A stretch of DNA of 64,000 nt from Haematococcus lacustris (GCA_030144725.1 JASKMD010000010.1:4523045-4587044); one strand, 5' to 3'; counted from the first letter of the stretch, positions 1 to 17,354 are shown. Translations and numbers: made by a program. Notes: a model not told the origin generated them from the letters alone.

Positions 1-5287
<5,287 letters not shown>

Positions 5288-5668
5288 CTGTGTGTAAAGG
5301 GACACAACCGCAACTCGTACCTCCATCCATGCCTGTCGGCAAAGCGGAACAATCTTATCACCTGCCCGAAATGTTGGTTGAACATCACTGCCAGTTGAAT
5401 GCAGCTAAGCCGGAGCAAAGCCGGGCAAATGTTATGTTCAGCGAGCAGAATAGTTCAATTGTCAGCTCAACTGCGTCAAGGGGGGTGGGTACCGGTTAAA
5501 TAGTACGGCGAGGGCTATACTGCACTTGATGCTGAGTTTGAACAAAGGAAGAAGAGGGAGGTCACATAGAACCCTAAGAGGTATTCAATTTGCAGCAGTT
5601 GAAACAGTGATTAGCTGCTTGTGAAGTAGCTTAAGTATTGCTCGTGGACTTAGACGACAACATTGGTG
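5288..5668. other. Intergenic region between divergent genes
   Basis: This lies between the visible 5' end of the minus-strand TEX9-like gene and the plus-strand gene starting at 5669. It probably holds both promoters and perhaps a small 5' exon of the TEX9-like gene (an in-frame ATG lies at 5326). No specific element was recognised. Confidence 0.35.
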
Positions 5669-7238
5669 ATGCAAACTTTACGAACGTCCCCCTGCGTGCT
5701 CAGGGACACCCAGCAGCCCGGCTGCGCGTATAGAAGCACCCCACTACCCCGCGGGGCTCCTCTCGCGCGTTTCCAGCAATCTGGCGTTGAGTCGAACCCC
5801 GCGTCAGCCAATTTCACAGAGCCCCCGAAGGTTGCGAGCTCTCGCGCTAGCCTGCTGTCAAACCTCGAAGCCGCAGTGCCGCAGGGCAACGTGTACGGGA
5901 AGGTGGGCTGCGCGGAGATGTGACCTGACATAGCCCTGACCCCACCCGCCGTGATCTAGCCTGACCTGAGCAGCCTGCCAACTCCCTCATCAACCCCCTG
6001 TACATCCCGTCAGCACCGTCCTCGTCAACCCAGCGATCAGAATGTACCTGAGCAAAGGGTAGCCATATAATCTAAAAGTGTATTGGCTGACATGCACAAA
6101 TGTCAGTTGAGAACAGCTCACATGGGAGCACCTTACTGTGCGTGTATTGAGTGACATTTGCCAAGACACCATGCTGAACGAGCTCCAGCGGCGTCCTGGG
6201 GCACGCTGCTGTGCCCTGAGCTGCTGCTGCCGCGTGGCCCTGGCTGGACAATGTTGCAGCCGCTTGTAGCACAGGCCAGGGTACTCCCTGCCCTTGGCTG
6301 CCACTGCTGGCAACACAGTCCACCAGTACAGCTCCAGAAGGGGCCACTTAGCTCCCCAGATACGTTGCATACGCAGCACTGCATCACAGTCCCTGTCTAG
6401 CCACCTGCCTGGCTGTGGTGCCTAGAGGGTGGGCCAGGCAGCCTGGCCTGGCCCCGGTCCTGGCCATGAGCTGCGCTCGGCTTCCAGGGCTGCTAGGCCC
6501 TGGGTCCTCCATCCCATCGTGCGGCTAGTGGCTCAGTTGGTGGTAGGTGTTGCCTACATTCCATTTGTGAGGTTGTAGGCTTCACCATAGTAGTCTTTTT
6601 TGCTTCCTTTCTTTCTTGGCCCTGGCTTTCAGGCTTCACAGTGCCCAGCACTGCTGCTGCAGCGCCCTCTTCTTCTCAAGATGCAATTGCCAGCAAACAC
6701 GGGCCATGGCACACCCCAAACGCCCAGGTCCGCGTACCAAATGGCCCACACTCATTGTGACCACCGTCTCCTTGTGGCTGCAGCCCTTCAGCAAGACTGA
6801 GCTGGCTGCCTTGCGCAAGGCAGTGGAGAAGCTGCAGGCTGAGTCTCATGCCTCCGCTGCAGCCCTGGGCCAGGAAGCTCTGCAAGGCAAGCTCCTGGCC
6901 TTCCTTAAGGTCAGTGCAGCCCTCACCGTCTCATATGAAGACGCAATGGGCAAGGCTATGCAGCCATACCACACTGATGGCTACAACATCCAAACCATGC
7001 AGCCCCTGTATAGTAATGTGTGTGGCTAACTGTGGTGCCACAGGAAGTGTTGATGCTGTATGTGTTGCAGCAACGCCGATAGTCAGAGGGTGCCCCTGTG
7101 TCAAAGAGGACAGTGACAGTGCGTTGACCACAAGGCAGGCAAAAAAGTGTGAACCATGTGTGGGGTCACTCGACTGCCGTGCTCTATGCTGCTAGGCTGC
7201 GCAGCAACGCCGATAGTCAAATGCCGTGTCATGCTCCT

Positions 7239-7269
<31 letters not shown>

Positions 7270-7283
7270 ACGATGATGATGAC

Positions 7284-7314
<31 letters not shown>

Positions 7315-9262
7315 GGTGTTGTATCACGGGCAGCAGGACGCTGCCATCAACAAGACGGCAGAGCTGCAGGCGGTGGAGGGTGCTATGGTGATGCTGGAGC
7401 TCCTGTACTTGAGTCAAGCCCGCAGCCAGGCAGGTGTGTGGGAGGGTGTGGGAGGGAGGTGATGACTAGGGTTTGGGTCAGTCAGGGTCAGGGCTGAGTT
7501 TGCCTAGGGCCGTTGGTTATCTTGTTTGTCAGGGCATACAGATTGTATTGGAGGCAGTGGGCGTTGAGAACCTGTTGTGTTCAGGATGTGTAGGATGTGT
7601 CACGGAGGCAGGACTGCATTGTTGTCAGGTCCAGAACAGGGACAGGGGACAGGGACAGGGTAATAACCTTGGCCGAGAAGCCAATGGAGCTTTCACCCCT
7701 TCCACCCCTGGCAGGGCAGGGTCAGGCAGCTTACGTTGTTTCTTACGCTGGCTGCTGCTGCTGATGCTGGCTGCTGCTGCTGCTGCTGCTTTGCTGCTGT
7801 TGCTGCTGCTGCTGCTTTGCTGCTGCTGCTGCTTTGCTGCTGCTGCTGCTTTGCTGCTGCGTCATCCACAGCAGGCCCTCCGGGGAGCCTACAGGGAGTG
7901 ATGAGCCCACGGGAGATGCTGTGCCGCTGGCAGTTGGTGGTTGGTGCTGATGTGGGCAGTATCCAATACATCCCAGTGGTGGAGGAGCTGCAGGCGAGCC
8001 CTGGCCCAAACCTTTCCCTCCTCCCCTCCTCGCCACCTCCCCTCCTCCCCTCCTCCCCTCCTCCCCTCCTCCCCTCCTCCCCTCCTCCCCTCCTCCCCTC
8101 CTCCCCTCCTCCCCTCCTCCCCTCCTCCCCTCCTCCCATAAGAAAATACTCTCTGCAAGCATGCCCACCACACCAGCTCAAGCAACATTGTACAGCAGCC
8201 CTCTCATTAGCTTTGGCCCGCTGTTGCTGTGCCCTGCCGCTGTTGCTGTGCCCTGCCGCTGTGCTGTGCCCTGCTGCTGCCCTGCAGGTGGCGCCAGGAG
8301 GGGCCTCCTTCGCCCTGGACACTGACCTGGGTGCCCTGTTTACAGGGTTCAGTGGCGAGAGCGAGTGAGAGGGGGAGAGGGGTGGGAGGGAGGGGGCAGG
8401 GAGGGGAGGGGCATGACGTAGCACGCATACCAGGGGGCAGCGGGCAGGATAGGGCAGTGTTGAGGGTGTCTCCCCTGGCTTGGGGTGAGAGAAGCACTTC
8501 TCCATTCTTGCCATGTTTTCCCTATTGCTCCTCCATGCATCAAGCAAGCAAGCAAGCAAGCAAGCATGAATAGGGCAGAGTGGTCTGGAGGACCTTCACA
8601 AACCGCATGTGCCATTCATGCAGCCCCTGCCCTTGACTGACTGCCAGGTGGTTGTCAGCGGGGCACTTGCGCTATCTGGTCAAGTCAGTGCGTCTGGAGC
8701 TGAGGCCACCCAAGGTCAGCCACGAGGATCATGGCTGAGGGCCCAGGTGCCTTGCTGCCTTGGCTCCTGCCCGCCAGGGGGCGGTGGTCATCTTTCCTGA
8801 ACGTGTGCTAACCCACCGCAAGAGCCCAGGAAGAACCCTGCACCATGCACGCAGGGCATTGTATCCCTTTCTCTTATACACATATATATGATGTGATTCC
8901 ATCCACCGAGTTATCATACGCGAGTGTACATCTTGCAGTATGTGCTGCTTGCGCTCTGGGCACTGTGACGAGTTTGAAATCAACAGGAGGTGCCTGGTTC
9001 TATTCCTGGCCCTGGAATGCAGGGCTGGAGCCGCGCCCTGATCTGGCTACGCTGGCGCGCTCAACAGGCTTCCAGCAAGGCTCTTGGCAAGCTGACTGAC
9101 GGTGATGCACCAGACTATGGACAAGCCAACCCCACTGCCAACACCTGCAGGCCTGACCCTGGCCGCCCTGCCCTCACCCTGCCGCTGCCGTTCCCAGCCA
9201 ATGAGCTGTTTGTGTTCAACAGGTACGGTGTAGAGGCAGGCAGCGCCAGTAGCACCCTCTGA
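5669..9262 (+). CDS. Probable plastid protein, possibly fibrillin (PAP)-like
   Basis: Likely exons are 5669-5902 (ATG and transit-peptide-like start rich in R, S, P and A), 6784-6909 (coiled-coil-like KTELAALRKAVEKLQAES), 7334-7433 and about 7872-7993, with matching phases. Later candidates are near 8288-8340 (VAPGGASFALDTDLGALFTG), 8650-8730 (WLSAGHLRYLVKSVRLELRP) and a terminal piece around 9200-9262 ending in NELFVFNRYG. The pattern WQLVVGADVGSIQYIPV resembles the W-x-L-V...F-x-YIPV core of plastid-lipid-associated (fibrillin) proteins, but the later family motifs were not found. The 3' half of the model is uncertain: the donor after LQ would have to be GC, and the last exons were not joined rigorously. 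Function is inferred weakly; the plastid location rests only on the N-terminal composition. Confidence 0.35.
7067..7219. mobile_element. Introner-like insertion (115 bp) with 19-bp direct repeats
   Basis: The sequence GCAGCAACGCCGATAGTCA occurs at 7067-7085 and again, identical, at 7201-7219. Between them, 7086-7200 holds the block that is also present at 4366-4465. This is the structure expected of an insertion with a target-site duplication. It lies in the intron between exons 2 and 3 of the 5669-9262 gene. No ORF or terminal inverted repeat was recognised, so it would be non-autonomous. Confidence 0.7.
7246..7313. repeat. ATG/ACG trinucleotide microsatellite
   Basis: About 20 copies of GAT/ATG with two interspersed GAC units, directly after the second 19-bp repeat of the introner-like element. 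It is intronic in the proposed gene model. Confidence 0.85.
7744..7862. repeat. CTG trinucleotide repeat
   Basis: A run of CTG/TTG/CTT triplets (GCTGCTGCTGCTTTGCTG blocks) just upstream of the proposed exon at 7872. It creates Gln/Ala/Leu/Cys-rich open frames on both strands, which are treated as artefacts. Confidence 0.85.
8028..8138. repeat. CCTCCTCCC homopyrimidine minisatellite
   Basis: A nearly pure pyrimidine strand made of CTCCCCTC units for about 110 bp. Mirror-symmetric homopurine/homopyrimidine DNA of this kind can form triplex (H-) DNA. It is intronic in the 5669-9262 gene model. Confidence 0.85.
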
Positions 9263-10660
9263 GGGCAGGAGGGCGGGAGGGAGGGTGGGCAGAGGTGGCA
9301 GAGTGGTAGCAGAGATCTGTCCTAGGACAGGGACATCGATGTTGGTGTTTGTACCACATCATCTGACAGCCATTGGGCTGCTTGGCAGCAGCAGCTGGCG
9401 CAGCCACAACAGCACCAAGGACGGCAGCGGAGGCGACGGATGGTGCCCTTTGACACGGGGTTGAGGGGTTATAGCTGCTGCTGCCCAAAGCGCCCACACT
9501 CCCACCCCTTGGATAAATGCACCACATGCAATGGTGATCAATGCAAAAATGCAAAATGGTGCAAGAAAGGACAATTGGTGCAAGGGGTTAAGAGGGGCCG
9601 GGGATAAGGGGAGAGGGGGTTGAGGGTGAGCAGCTGCCTGACTGCCTCCCCTGAATATACACGTTGCCAGTGGCACCAGCTGTGGCACCAGCAGCAGCTG
9701 CGGTCACACTCTTGCCAGTGCGGTTGAGGCTGCTTCATAGAAGGTGCCTGGCAGCAGCTGTACCATGGAGCTAGTGTGTCGCATCCTGCTCATGGGCCTC
9801 TGCACACACTTCCTGCTCTTCAGCTGCCCACGGCCATATACTGCTGTACTGCTGTACTGCCATGGCTTGCAGCAATGGAGAGCTGGCCACCACCAGGAGC
9901 AAGCTGGGAGGGCTCATCCTGTTGCTCAACAAGTCCACACCCCCTGTGGCTGGGAGATGAGCCCCCCTGATGGTGGTGATGGACGATGGTGGCTGGGCTG
10001 GTGGAGGGTCTGGGTGGTGCCAGCCGGACGGTGCAAGCGCTCGAGCTGGCCCCTATGTGAAGCTTCTATCCTTGTCCTCCTTGCAAGACCCATGTAGGCT
10101 AGTTGTTGGTGTGCATTCTGTTAGAGGCGCAAAGTGCGACTGATGGTCAAAGGGCATGTGTTGGTGTGTCGCATAGGGTTGGAGGGGAGGGGAGGGCGGA
10201 GAGAGCATCAGCATGAGATAATGCCAAATGTGCACAAGTAGGGTACACAGCCGCCCAATCCGTCCCAGTTAATGACAGACAATTAGCTTGACAGCGACGT
10301 GTGGTTTGAATGGCCTTGCCGCATGCCGCACATTGCTGTCGGTCCTGCCATGTCGGCGTTGTCGGCGTGGGACGGTCGGTGTGTTTTGCAGGGCTCATAT
10401 TCTCTGCCACCAAGCATTGCGGCGAATAGGCTGTCTGGTTAGGCTGCACCTACTGTTCGTCACTTCGCGGATGGCGTGGGTTACATGTAAAATGAATATT
10501 GGATGAGAGGGGCTAGCCAGCAGGCAGGATTCTGAAGCGCCTATTACAATTATTGGTTTACAAGGTCGTCATGCAAGCCGAGCTGGCATGTAACTATCCC
10601 CCGCATGCGAATGCAAGTTCTGGGGTAGGCCTATGCTGGGCTTATGATGTGCCGGTTAGC
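9263..10660. other. Intergenic region with no recognised gene
   Basis: Scattered open frames have no recognisable domain or consistent splice structure. A 30-bp stretch near 10230 (GTGCACAAGTAGGGTACACA) resembles 5161-5190 beside an exon of the TEX9-like gene, suggesting another dispersed repeat. The promoter and 5' UTR of the DnaJ gene presumably lie in the last few hundred bases. Confidence 0.4.
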
Positions 10661-12370
10661 ATGACCAAGATATGTGCAGTGTTACTACTACTACACTGTT
10701 TGGTTTCAGCAGCTGCAGCTCTTGACCCTTGGAAGACGCTAGGGGTAACGAAGGGAGCTTCCGATGATGTCGTCAAGCAGGCGTACCGCAAGCTTGCACT
10801 CAAATACCATCCTGACAAGGCGCGGAACAAGAAGGAAGCGCAGGAAAAGTTCATAAACGTCCAGGCAAGTTGTCAAGCTGGCACCGCACATACCGCACGT
10901 TGGCTGATTATTGTATTCGTGGTGGTTGCAGCAAGCTTACGAGATCCTGTCGGACCCTGAAAAGCTTAGACAGCATGAGCAGCAAAGCTCCAGTTTTGGA
11001 TTTCAACGCGGCAATTTCAATTTCAGAAACTTTCAGGTGTGCAAGGCATACACAACAGCACGGTGCAGTACCCAGGTGCTAAATAGTCTGGCCTTTAGAT
11101 GACACATATTTCTACGCACCCACCCTTTGCACTGCAGGAATACAGCTGGCAACAGCAGCAAAGGTACGTTATAGGCATTCTCTACGTTGGTGACAGGAGT
11201 GGTGATCAGCTCAATTCAGGTGTTATGACACACGCCCCCAACCTTGCAGACGAACCTTTGACGAGTCATTTGACAAGATACTGCCTAGTGCAACGACCAT
11301 GCTGACATCTGCTAATCTGCGCCAACACGTGCTCTACAGCAGCTTGCCTTGGCTCATCCTGGTAAGGTCCAGTCTCAGCTCCTGAAGCAGCCAGCATAGC
11401 CAAGCTCAGGCCTGCCCCACTCCAAACCCGGCCCACAGCCCAGCTTAACACAAGCCAGCCTAGCTGAGCCAGCCCAGCTCAACACAGCCGGGCTGAACAC
11501 AACCCCGCCTGGCCCGCACTACCCAGTGGCCCGCACACCTCCACCCACATCCCCTCAACCCCACCCCCTCTCCCCAATAGAGCTCCCGCTGCTGGCTTAG
11601 GGGCTCCAGCATGTGCGGAGGGTGGAGGGACAGGGTGGAGCGTGTTAAAGAGGAGGTAAGGTGGTGGCTTGTTGCCCTGGTTGCAGGTGTATGCTGAGGA
11701 CAGTCCCGCCTGCCGTGCCTTCGCCCCTGACTGGGAGGCCCTGCACAAGGAGCTGAGCAGCCTAGGCCCAGACAATGTGCCGGTTGCCAAGCTGGGGCGC
11801 GTGAACTGGAGGCACCAGCGCAGCCTGGCATATTGGGTGGCCAATGTACAGGTCAGGGGGCGGGGCAAGAGGCAGGGGCAGGGCCAGGCCAGGGGCAAGG
11901 CCAGGTCAGGGGCAAGGCCAGGTCAGGGCAAGGGATGGGATGGGAAGGGAAGGGGAAGGCAAGAAGCCAGGGCCAGAGGTAGGTCAGAGGTAGCCAAGGT
12001 GTAGTGCAGGGCAAGGGGCAAGTCAGGGCAAGGGCGGGTGAGGGGCAGCGCAGGGCTAGGGCGGGTTAGAGCAAGGGTGGGCGCAAGGCAGGGGCAGGGA
12101 CATGGCCAGAGGCAACGCTGGGTAATACGGGCTTGGGCAGGGCAGTGCCAGGGCAGGGCAGGGCCTGAAGGCTGCGCGACAGTGACATCTGGATGAGTTG
12201 ATCTATACCCTAGCCCGGCTCTCTTGCCCCACCTCCAGGCCACCACCTCGTGGCTATGCATCAGTCCTGACATCATGGCAGTGTCAGTGCCTGGCATGGC
12301 TAAGGCTGCATGCAGTACGTGAGCCCCTCACTGCATGCTATGATGGCCTGCTACAGCTGCTGCCTCCCTG

Positions 12371-12406
<36 letters not shown>

Positions 12407-15400
12407 AGATCCCAGCTGTCATAGCTGCCGCCTGCACAGAGTGGCAGCGCCCTGTGCCTGGCCCCTGTCATGCTTGCTGCAGGTTTCTGGAGCCAGCTTC
12501 CTCTCTGAGCACCTGCCCACCCTGTTTGCTGTGCGGCCCTCCTGCAAGGAACCGCGCTGCTTTGTCAGGTGTGCCCTGCAAGCAGGCCAGGATGGTGGAA
12601 ACAGGTCGAGGTGGCTGCAGCTGGCAGGCTGGTGTGTCATATGAACTTGTGACTTGTGACTTTTGTGACTGTGCAACGTACATGATTGTCATCATCACGA
12701 GGCATTTGCTTGATAGCGTTGCTGCAACACACATACTCATGGGCTCAGAGTGTTACATGTGTGATGTTACATGCGTGATGTGTGACTATGGTTGGCTGAA
12801 GATACTGGGGTCCTCTGACCAGCCCGGCTCTTCAGGACTTTGTGGCCAACAAGGTGCTTGGGTTGCGACCCATACCTACAGTGAAGCTTGACGGCTTGGT
12901 GAGAGGCATACGACAGCCAGGCAGAGACAAAGCTGCCACGCCTCAGTCAGTGCCACGCCTCAGTCAGTGCCACGCCTCAGTCAGTGCCACGCCTCAGTCA
13001 GTGCCACGCCTCAGTCAGTGCCACGCCTCAGTCAGTGCCACTGTGCCTGCATGGGCTGCCTTGCACCCTCTCACGTTGCCCTACCCTACCGTGCCCTGCC
13101 CTGTCCCAGCCCGTCCAGCCCTGCCCTGCCTCACCTTTCCCTGCCCTACACACTTCATCATGTAAATTCCTTTGTGCGGCATTTGACCACAATGTCACAC
13201 GTGGACGTCTCTTCTGATTGCATGACATAGCTTGGTATGCTTTTACTACAACCGGCATCAGACAGTTGGCAGTGGGCTGCGTTTCAATACCTACCAGTTG
13301 ATAACAGTGTGGCGCCTGGGTTGCTTGCTACTCCTGCTGACCCTGCCCTGGGAGGTGAGGGCAACCCTGCCCTGGGTAGCTACTCCCCCTGGCTGGTGCC
13401 CCTTGCCCCACCCTGCCCTGCCCGACCCTAACCCTAACCCAACCCTAACCCTGGCCCATCCAGACCTGCCCTGCCCCACCCTACCCTGCTGTACCGTGTG
13501 TGCATTGCCTTTGGCGTGCAGGATGATTGGCTGCGGCGCCAACATCCAGCCAAGGTAGTCAGCCTGGCCTTCTCAAGGTCAGATGGCAAGGTGCGTCAGG
13601 CTCACCACTGCCTGTGCCTGTAACAAGAAACAGCCACTGATGCGGCGTGCACCTACTCCCCATCGTTCCGCAGGGCTCCCTGTCCCTCCGCCAGTTAGCC
13701 CACAACCAACGCAGCATGATGGTGTTTGGCCGTGTGGTGCTGGCAAAGACCCACAACGCCAGCGGCGGCAGCAAGGCAGCTAGGTTCACGACCACAGACA
13801 GCAACCTGGCGGCTGCCTGGGCATCACGTCTGGGTCTGCCAACGGTTCAAGTGCCCTCCATGGTGTTCTTCAGAGGACCGGGGGCGGAGGCAGAGGTGGG
13901 CAGCTGGTGTAGCTGGTGCAGTGGAGCTAGGCATCCTGGCTGATGTGCAAGGGCTGCCTGGGTGTGTGCCTTTTGGGCTGCTCGGAGATGCAGGCAGGCA
14001 GGCAGGCAGGCATCGCAGGCTGCTCAACAGGTAAGCGGGTAGGCGGACAGCATCACCCCGCTTGGCATGGTGCTTGGCCTAGCCTGACCACACTCTGCCA
14101 CCCTGCCAGCCTGCCAACTTGCCTGTTGGCCTGCCTGCCTGCCTGTCTGCCCATGTTGGTGTTGGTGTCCTCAGGTGTTGGTCGTGAAGCCAGGCCAGGG
14201 GGGCAAGGAGCTGGAAGCCCAGATCAACAAGCAGGGCCTCATGTGGCAGGTAATCACCTGCTGGCTCCTGCTGGCTCCTGCTCATTCGGTTATGTGATAA
14301 CGGTTGACGGTAATGATGGTGGCAGACTGTCCTCGTTTGATCAAGGGGTATGCGCTTGACCAGTCAGTGCAAGTGTGGTTGATTTATCTGGTTCTGAGCC
14401 CATTGATTAGGAATGTCTGTTAGGGTCAGGGCCAGGGTCAAACCTAGAGTCATGGCTAGTTAACTTACACCAGGCACTTAGCTAGTCATGGTTTGTAGCT
14501 CCTACTGGCCTGCCTGCTGCCTGCCAACCCTTGCACAACCCTTGGTGAAAATGGCACGTCGCTGCTCACCACACCTGTGTTGCTGAACGTCACCTTGTCC
14601 CCCTACCTGCAGCACATCCCGCCCCTGCGGCCCTCCACGGTCGAAAGCCTACATTGCATGTGGGGCCATGCTGCCTCTCACTCTACCTCACACCCCGCCA
14701 GCTCCTCGTCACACTTGTGTGTGGTCTTGGTGGGGCGAGGCCCCCACACCCATACCACCGCCCGTGCCAACGCCCTGCGTTTGAAGCAACTGCTAGCACA
14801 GCACAGCAGCCAGCCAGACCAACACCCCCAAACAGCAGCGGCGGCACAAGCCCTCATGACCAGCAGGCTATGGATCACGTGGCTGGATGCGAGGCAGCAG
14901 CGCCAGTGGTGCAAGGAGCACACACGGACAGACACAAGCAAGCACAGCAGCAGCGGCGGTAGGGAGAGCAGCAGCGATGGCAAAAGCAGCAGCAGCGGCA
15001 GCAGCAGCAGCAGCAGCAGCGGCAGCAGCAGCAGCAGCGGCAGCAGCAGGTCAGCAGGCCTCCCAGAGGCTGTGTGCAGCGACAGCATTCCCACCATGGT
15101 GCGCCGGGCCCAGGCAGCTGCCCGCCAGCTTCTCTCCACCCGTGTGGGACAGGCAGCTGCAGAGCTGCGCTGGGGCTCCCCCGCTGCCTCCTCCCATGCA
15201 CCCTCCATGCTGGTGGCCTACATCCCATCTGTGGCACAACATGGGTATCATTTCCATGTGCTATCCGACATGGACTTTGCGGCTGGACCTCTGTCGGATG
15301 AGCAGCTGCAGCGGGCAGCTCAGTGGGTCCAGAGCTCCCTGGCGGGGCAGACAGGGGACGGCAGAGGGAGGGCAGGCAGTCGGGTAGGGCGTCAGGCAGG

Positions 15401-16409
15401 CAGGGCTGGAGGGCAACAGCCGCAGCAGCTGCCGGGAAGGGCATACCCCAAAGACCTGCTCCCGGATGATGAGCCTGACGCTTGGGAATTCATCAAGGAG
15501 CGGCTGGAACCCACCATCAGGTGACACGGGCTGGCTGCATGGAGCAGTGCAAAGCAGTGTGTGCGTGTAGCGTGTGCAAAGCAACGTCATTGACGCTGTC
15601 ACCACCTCAGTCATCGTGTTAGCCATGGTCATTCTGGTCCTTTTGCTGCAATGCTAGTCCTCGTTTGTCATCTATAAGCTGAGCCGTGGCCTATTCTGCA
15701 GGCTCACTAAGCATGCCCTGCCCGTCTGTGCCTGAACTTGCACTGCGGGCTATGATGGCCAGCCTCTTGGACCTACTTCCCTGGTCATGCAATCTGATGG
15801 TTGTATGAACGCTCAGCGAGAGGTGGACCAAGAAGTACAGGACCGTGTAACAGCTGTCTGGCCATTCTTGTCAGAACTGTGCGCACCTTCCTTTATCGAT
15901 GAACAACATTGACACCACCACCACCACCACCACCACCACCACCTTGTGTCTGCTCGGCTGTCTTTGCGTGCTGCAGGTTTGCTCAGGATCTGCTGCGGTC
16001 CGCCTCCTCCCATGGCTCTGTTGGCCATGACTGGTGGCTGGGTCCAGGCGCTCAACAAGTGCTGGTGGCGGTAGTGTCCCTGCTGGTGTTGGTGCTGGTG
16101 CAGTGGGTGTTCCAGCGCCACTGGGGCCCACCTGACAGGCCAGACACCCCACACAACCCAGGCCAGGTGGAGGGGTCGGGCCAGAGCAAGGCAGCAACAG
16201 CAGCAGACCAAGCGCCTGAGGTGAGCAGAGGCAGCAGGAGCAGCAGCAAGGCAGACAGTCAGGCTGGGGAGGGGGTGGGAGGGGCGGTGAATGGGAGTGG
16301 TGTAGGGGAAGGCGAGGGGCTGGGGGCCACTCCCAGGCCACCGCAGCAGTACCCTGAAGGCAGGCCTGCCTACCCTGATTTAAACCACAAGTCAACAAAG
16401 CAGCAATGA
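10661..16409 (+). CDS. DNAJC16-like J-domain/thioredoxin-like membrane protein of the ER
   Basis: Exons: 10661-10864, 10932-11036, 11138-11163, 11250-11361, 11687-11851, 12483-12568 (perhaps also 12409-12453), 12823-12898, 13522-13590, 13674-13895, 14175-14249, 14613-15520 and 15977-16409 (TGA), about 826-841 residues. Phases match throughout. Residues 1-20 form a signal peptide ([20 protein letters not shown]). A J domain follows, with HPD at 50-52. A thioredoxin-like segment contains [11 protein letters not shown], where the first cysteine of a CxxC is replaced. Exon 11 carries a long Ser/Gly run, and the last exon has one hydrophobic span ([18 protein letters not shown]) followed by a polar tail. 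Signal peptide, J domain, Trx-like fold and C-terminal anchor together match DNAJC16. The role is probably Hsp70 co-chaperone in the ER lumen (inference). The first intron uses a GC donor. Confidence 0.8.
12371..12406. repeat. CTG microsatellite beside a splice acceptor
   Basis: Twelve CTG triplets end directly at CTAG, a possible acceptor for a small exon (12409-12453, starting IPAVIAA) of the DNAJC16-like gene. Repeat-length change here would alter the polypyrimidine tract. Confidence 0.8.
12942..13042. repeat. 17-bp minisatellite (six copies)
   Basis: The unit CCTCAGTCAGTGCCACG is repeated about six times with almost no variation, in the intron after the exon ending at 12898. Near-identity suggests recent expansion. 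Confidence 0.9.
13424..13456. repeat. Short telomere-like interstitial repeat
   Basis: CCCTAACCCTAACCCAACCC followed by TAACCCTGG lies in an intron of the DNAJC16-like gene. It is the C-strand of TTAGGG with one substitution. It may be only a short neutral tract, but it resembles the CCCTGA arrays further right. Confidence 0.6.
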
Positions 16410-17354
16410 GCAGCGACACGGTAGTGTGACATGACGATGAGTATCAGACGTGATCATGGCAATGTAGTATCACCCAACACATGACTGGAGGCTGGCATAT
16501 GTATTATGCAAAGCGTCAGGGCTGGGGTCCGTCCGTTGCGAGGCGCGCGCACCTAGACACGGTGTTTCACCGAACAGGCGTCAGCGGAAACATGGGTCGA
16601 ACAGACATGGTGTTGCCAAACCTCCCACACATGCACGAACACTACGACTGGGCAGACACTTCTATGTGAGAGAATCTCTGATGTAGGTGGTGATTGAAGA
16701 GTTTGCGCCGCGTGGAGTCATCAGGCATACAAGTACATGGCAAGTGTATAGAGTTTGTACGTCCATGCATCGACCGCGCAATCAATCAGCCGCTAGTCCT
16801 ACTTCCGCAAGAAGACGTCCTATGCAGAAAGCTCACCTGCGCGAGCATCGCCAGGCAGGCAGATGTTGCCTTACGACGGCTCCCCAACCGTGCCTTCTGC
16901 CACGGGGGCGGCGTCATTTGCTGCCAGGGCAAACCCCAGCAACCGCGCTTAAGGGCCGCGGCATCGGCAATGGACGACTAGTCTTCAGCGGCCCTCGTCC
17001 AGGGTACATGGTGGTGCAAAGCCTGCCGGTGCGTGATGCCATAGCGGGTGGTCAGCTAGACCCCACAGCACACTCTAAGCAGGCTCTGAACCGTTCTGCA
17101 GCGTCTTGCTATGTGTGGCTGGTAGTGATGAGCAATCCATATTCACCGCAGAGTCTCAGCATGTTTGGCATGGTGTGAGCAGGCATTGGGGCAGCTGCAT
17201 GTCATCATGTAGGGCTATTCAGCCTGCAAAAGGTGTTGTGGGGGCTGGCTGTTATGGGGCTGCCTCCATGCACCAATCACCCATGCCCCTGCCTGCTGCT
17301 CTGTAATGGAGGGTAGATGGGCAAGACCCAGCAGCTACACCAGACTGGTGGTAG
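16410..17354. other. Region holding the 5' end of ftsZ (unresolved)
   Basis: The first coding exon of FtsZ, expected to encode a plastid transit peptide, should lie here. Overlapping frames between 16765 and 17000 have Arg/Ala/Ser/Pro-rich sequence. One starts at the ATG at 16822; another starts at 16863 and contains SPTVPSATGAASFAARANPS. The frame and donor could not be decided from sequence alone. Confidence 0.35.

Noticed and set aside
7736..8368. Cys/Leu/Ser-rich 210-codon ORF
   Set aside because: It is produced by the CTG and CCTCCTCCC repeats. Only the short central stretch around WQLVVGADVG looks coding, and it was used in the 5669-9262 gene model.
12942..13042. Possible CRISPR-like array
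   Set aside because: Units are contiguous with no unique spacers and lie in a eukaryotic intron. The same holds for the other tandem arrays in the window.
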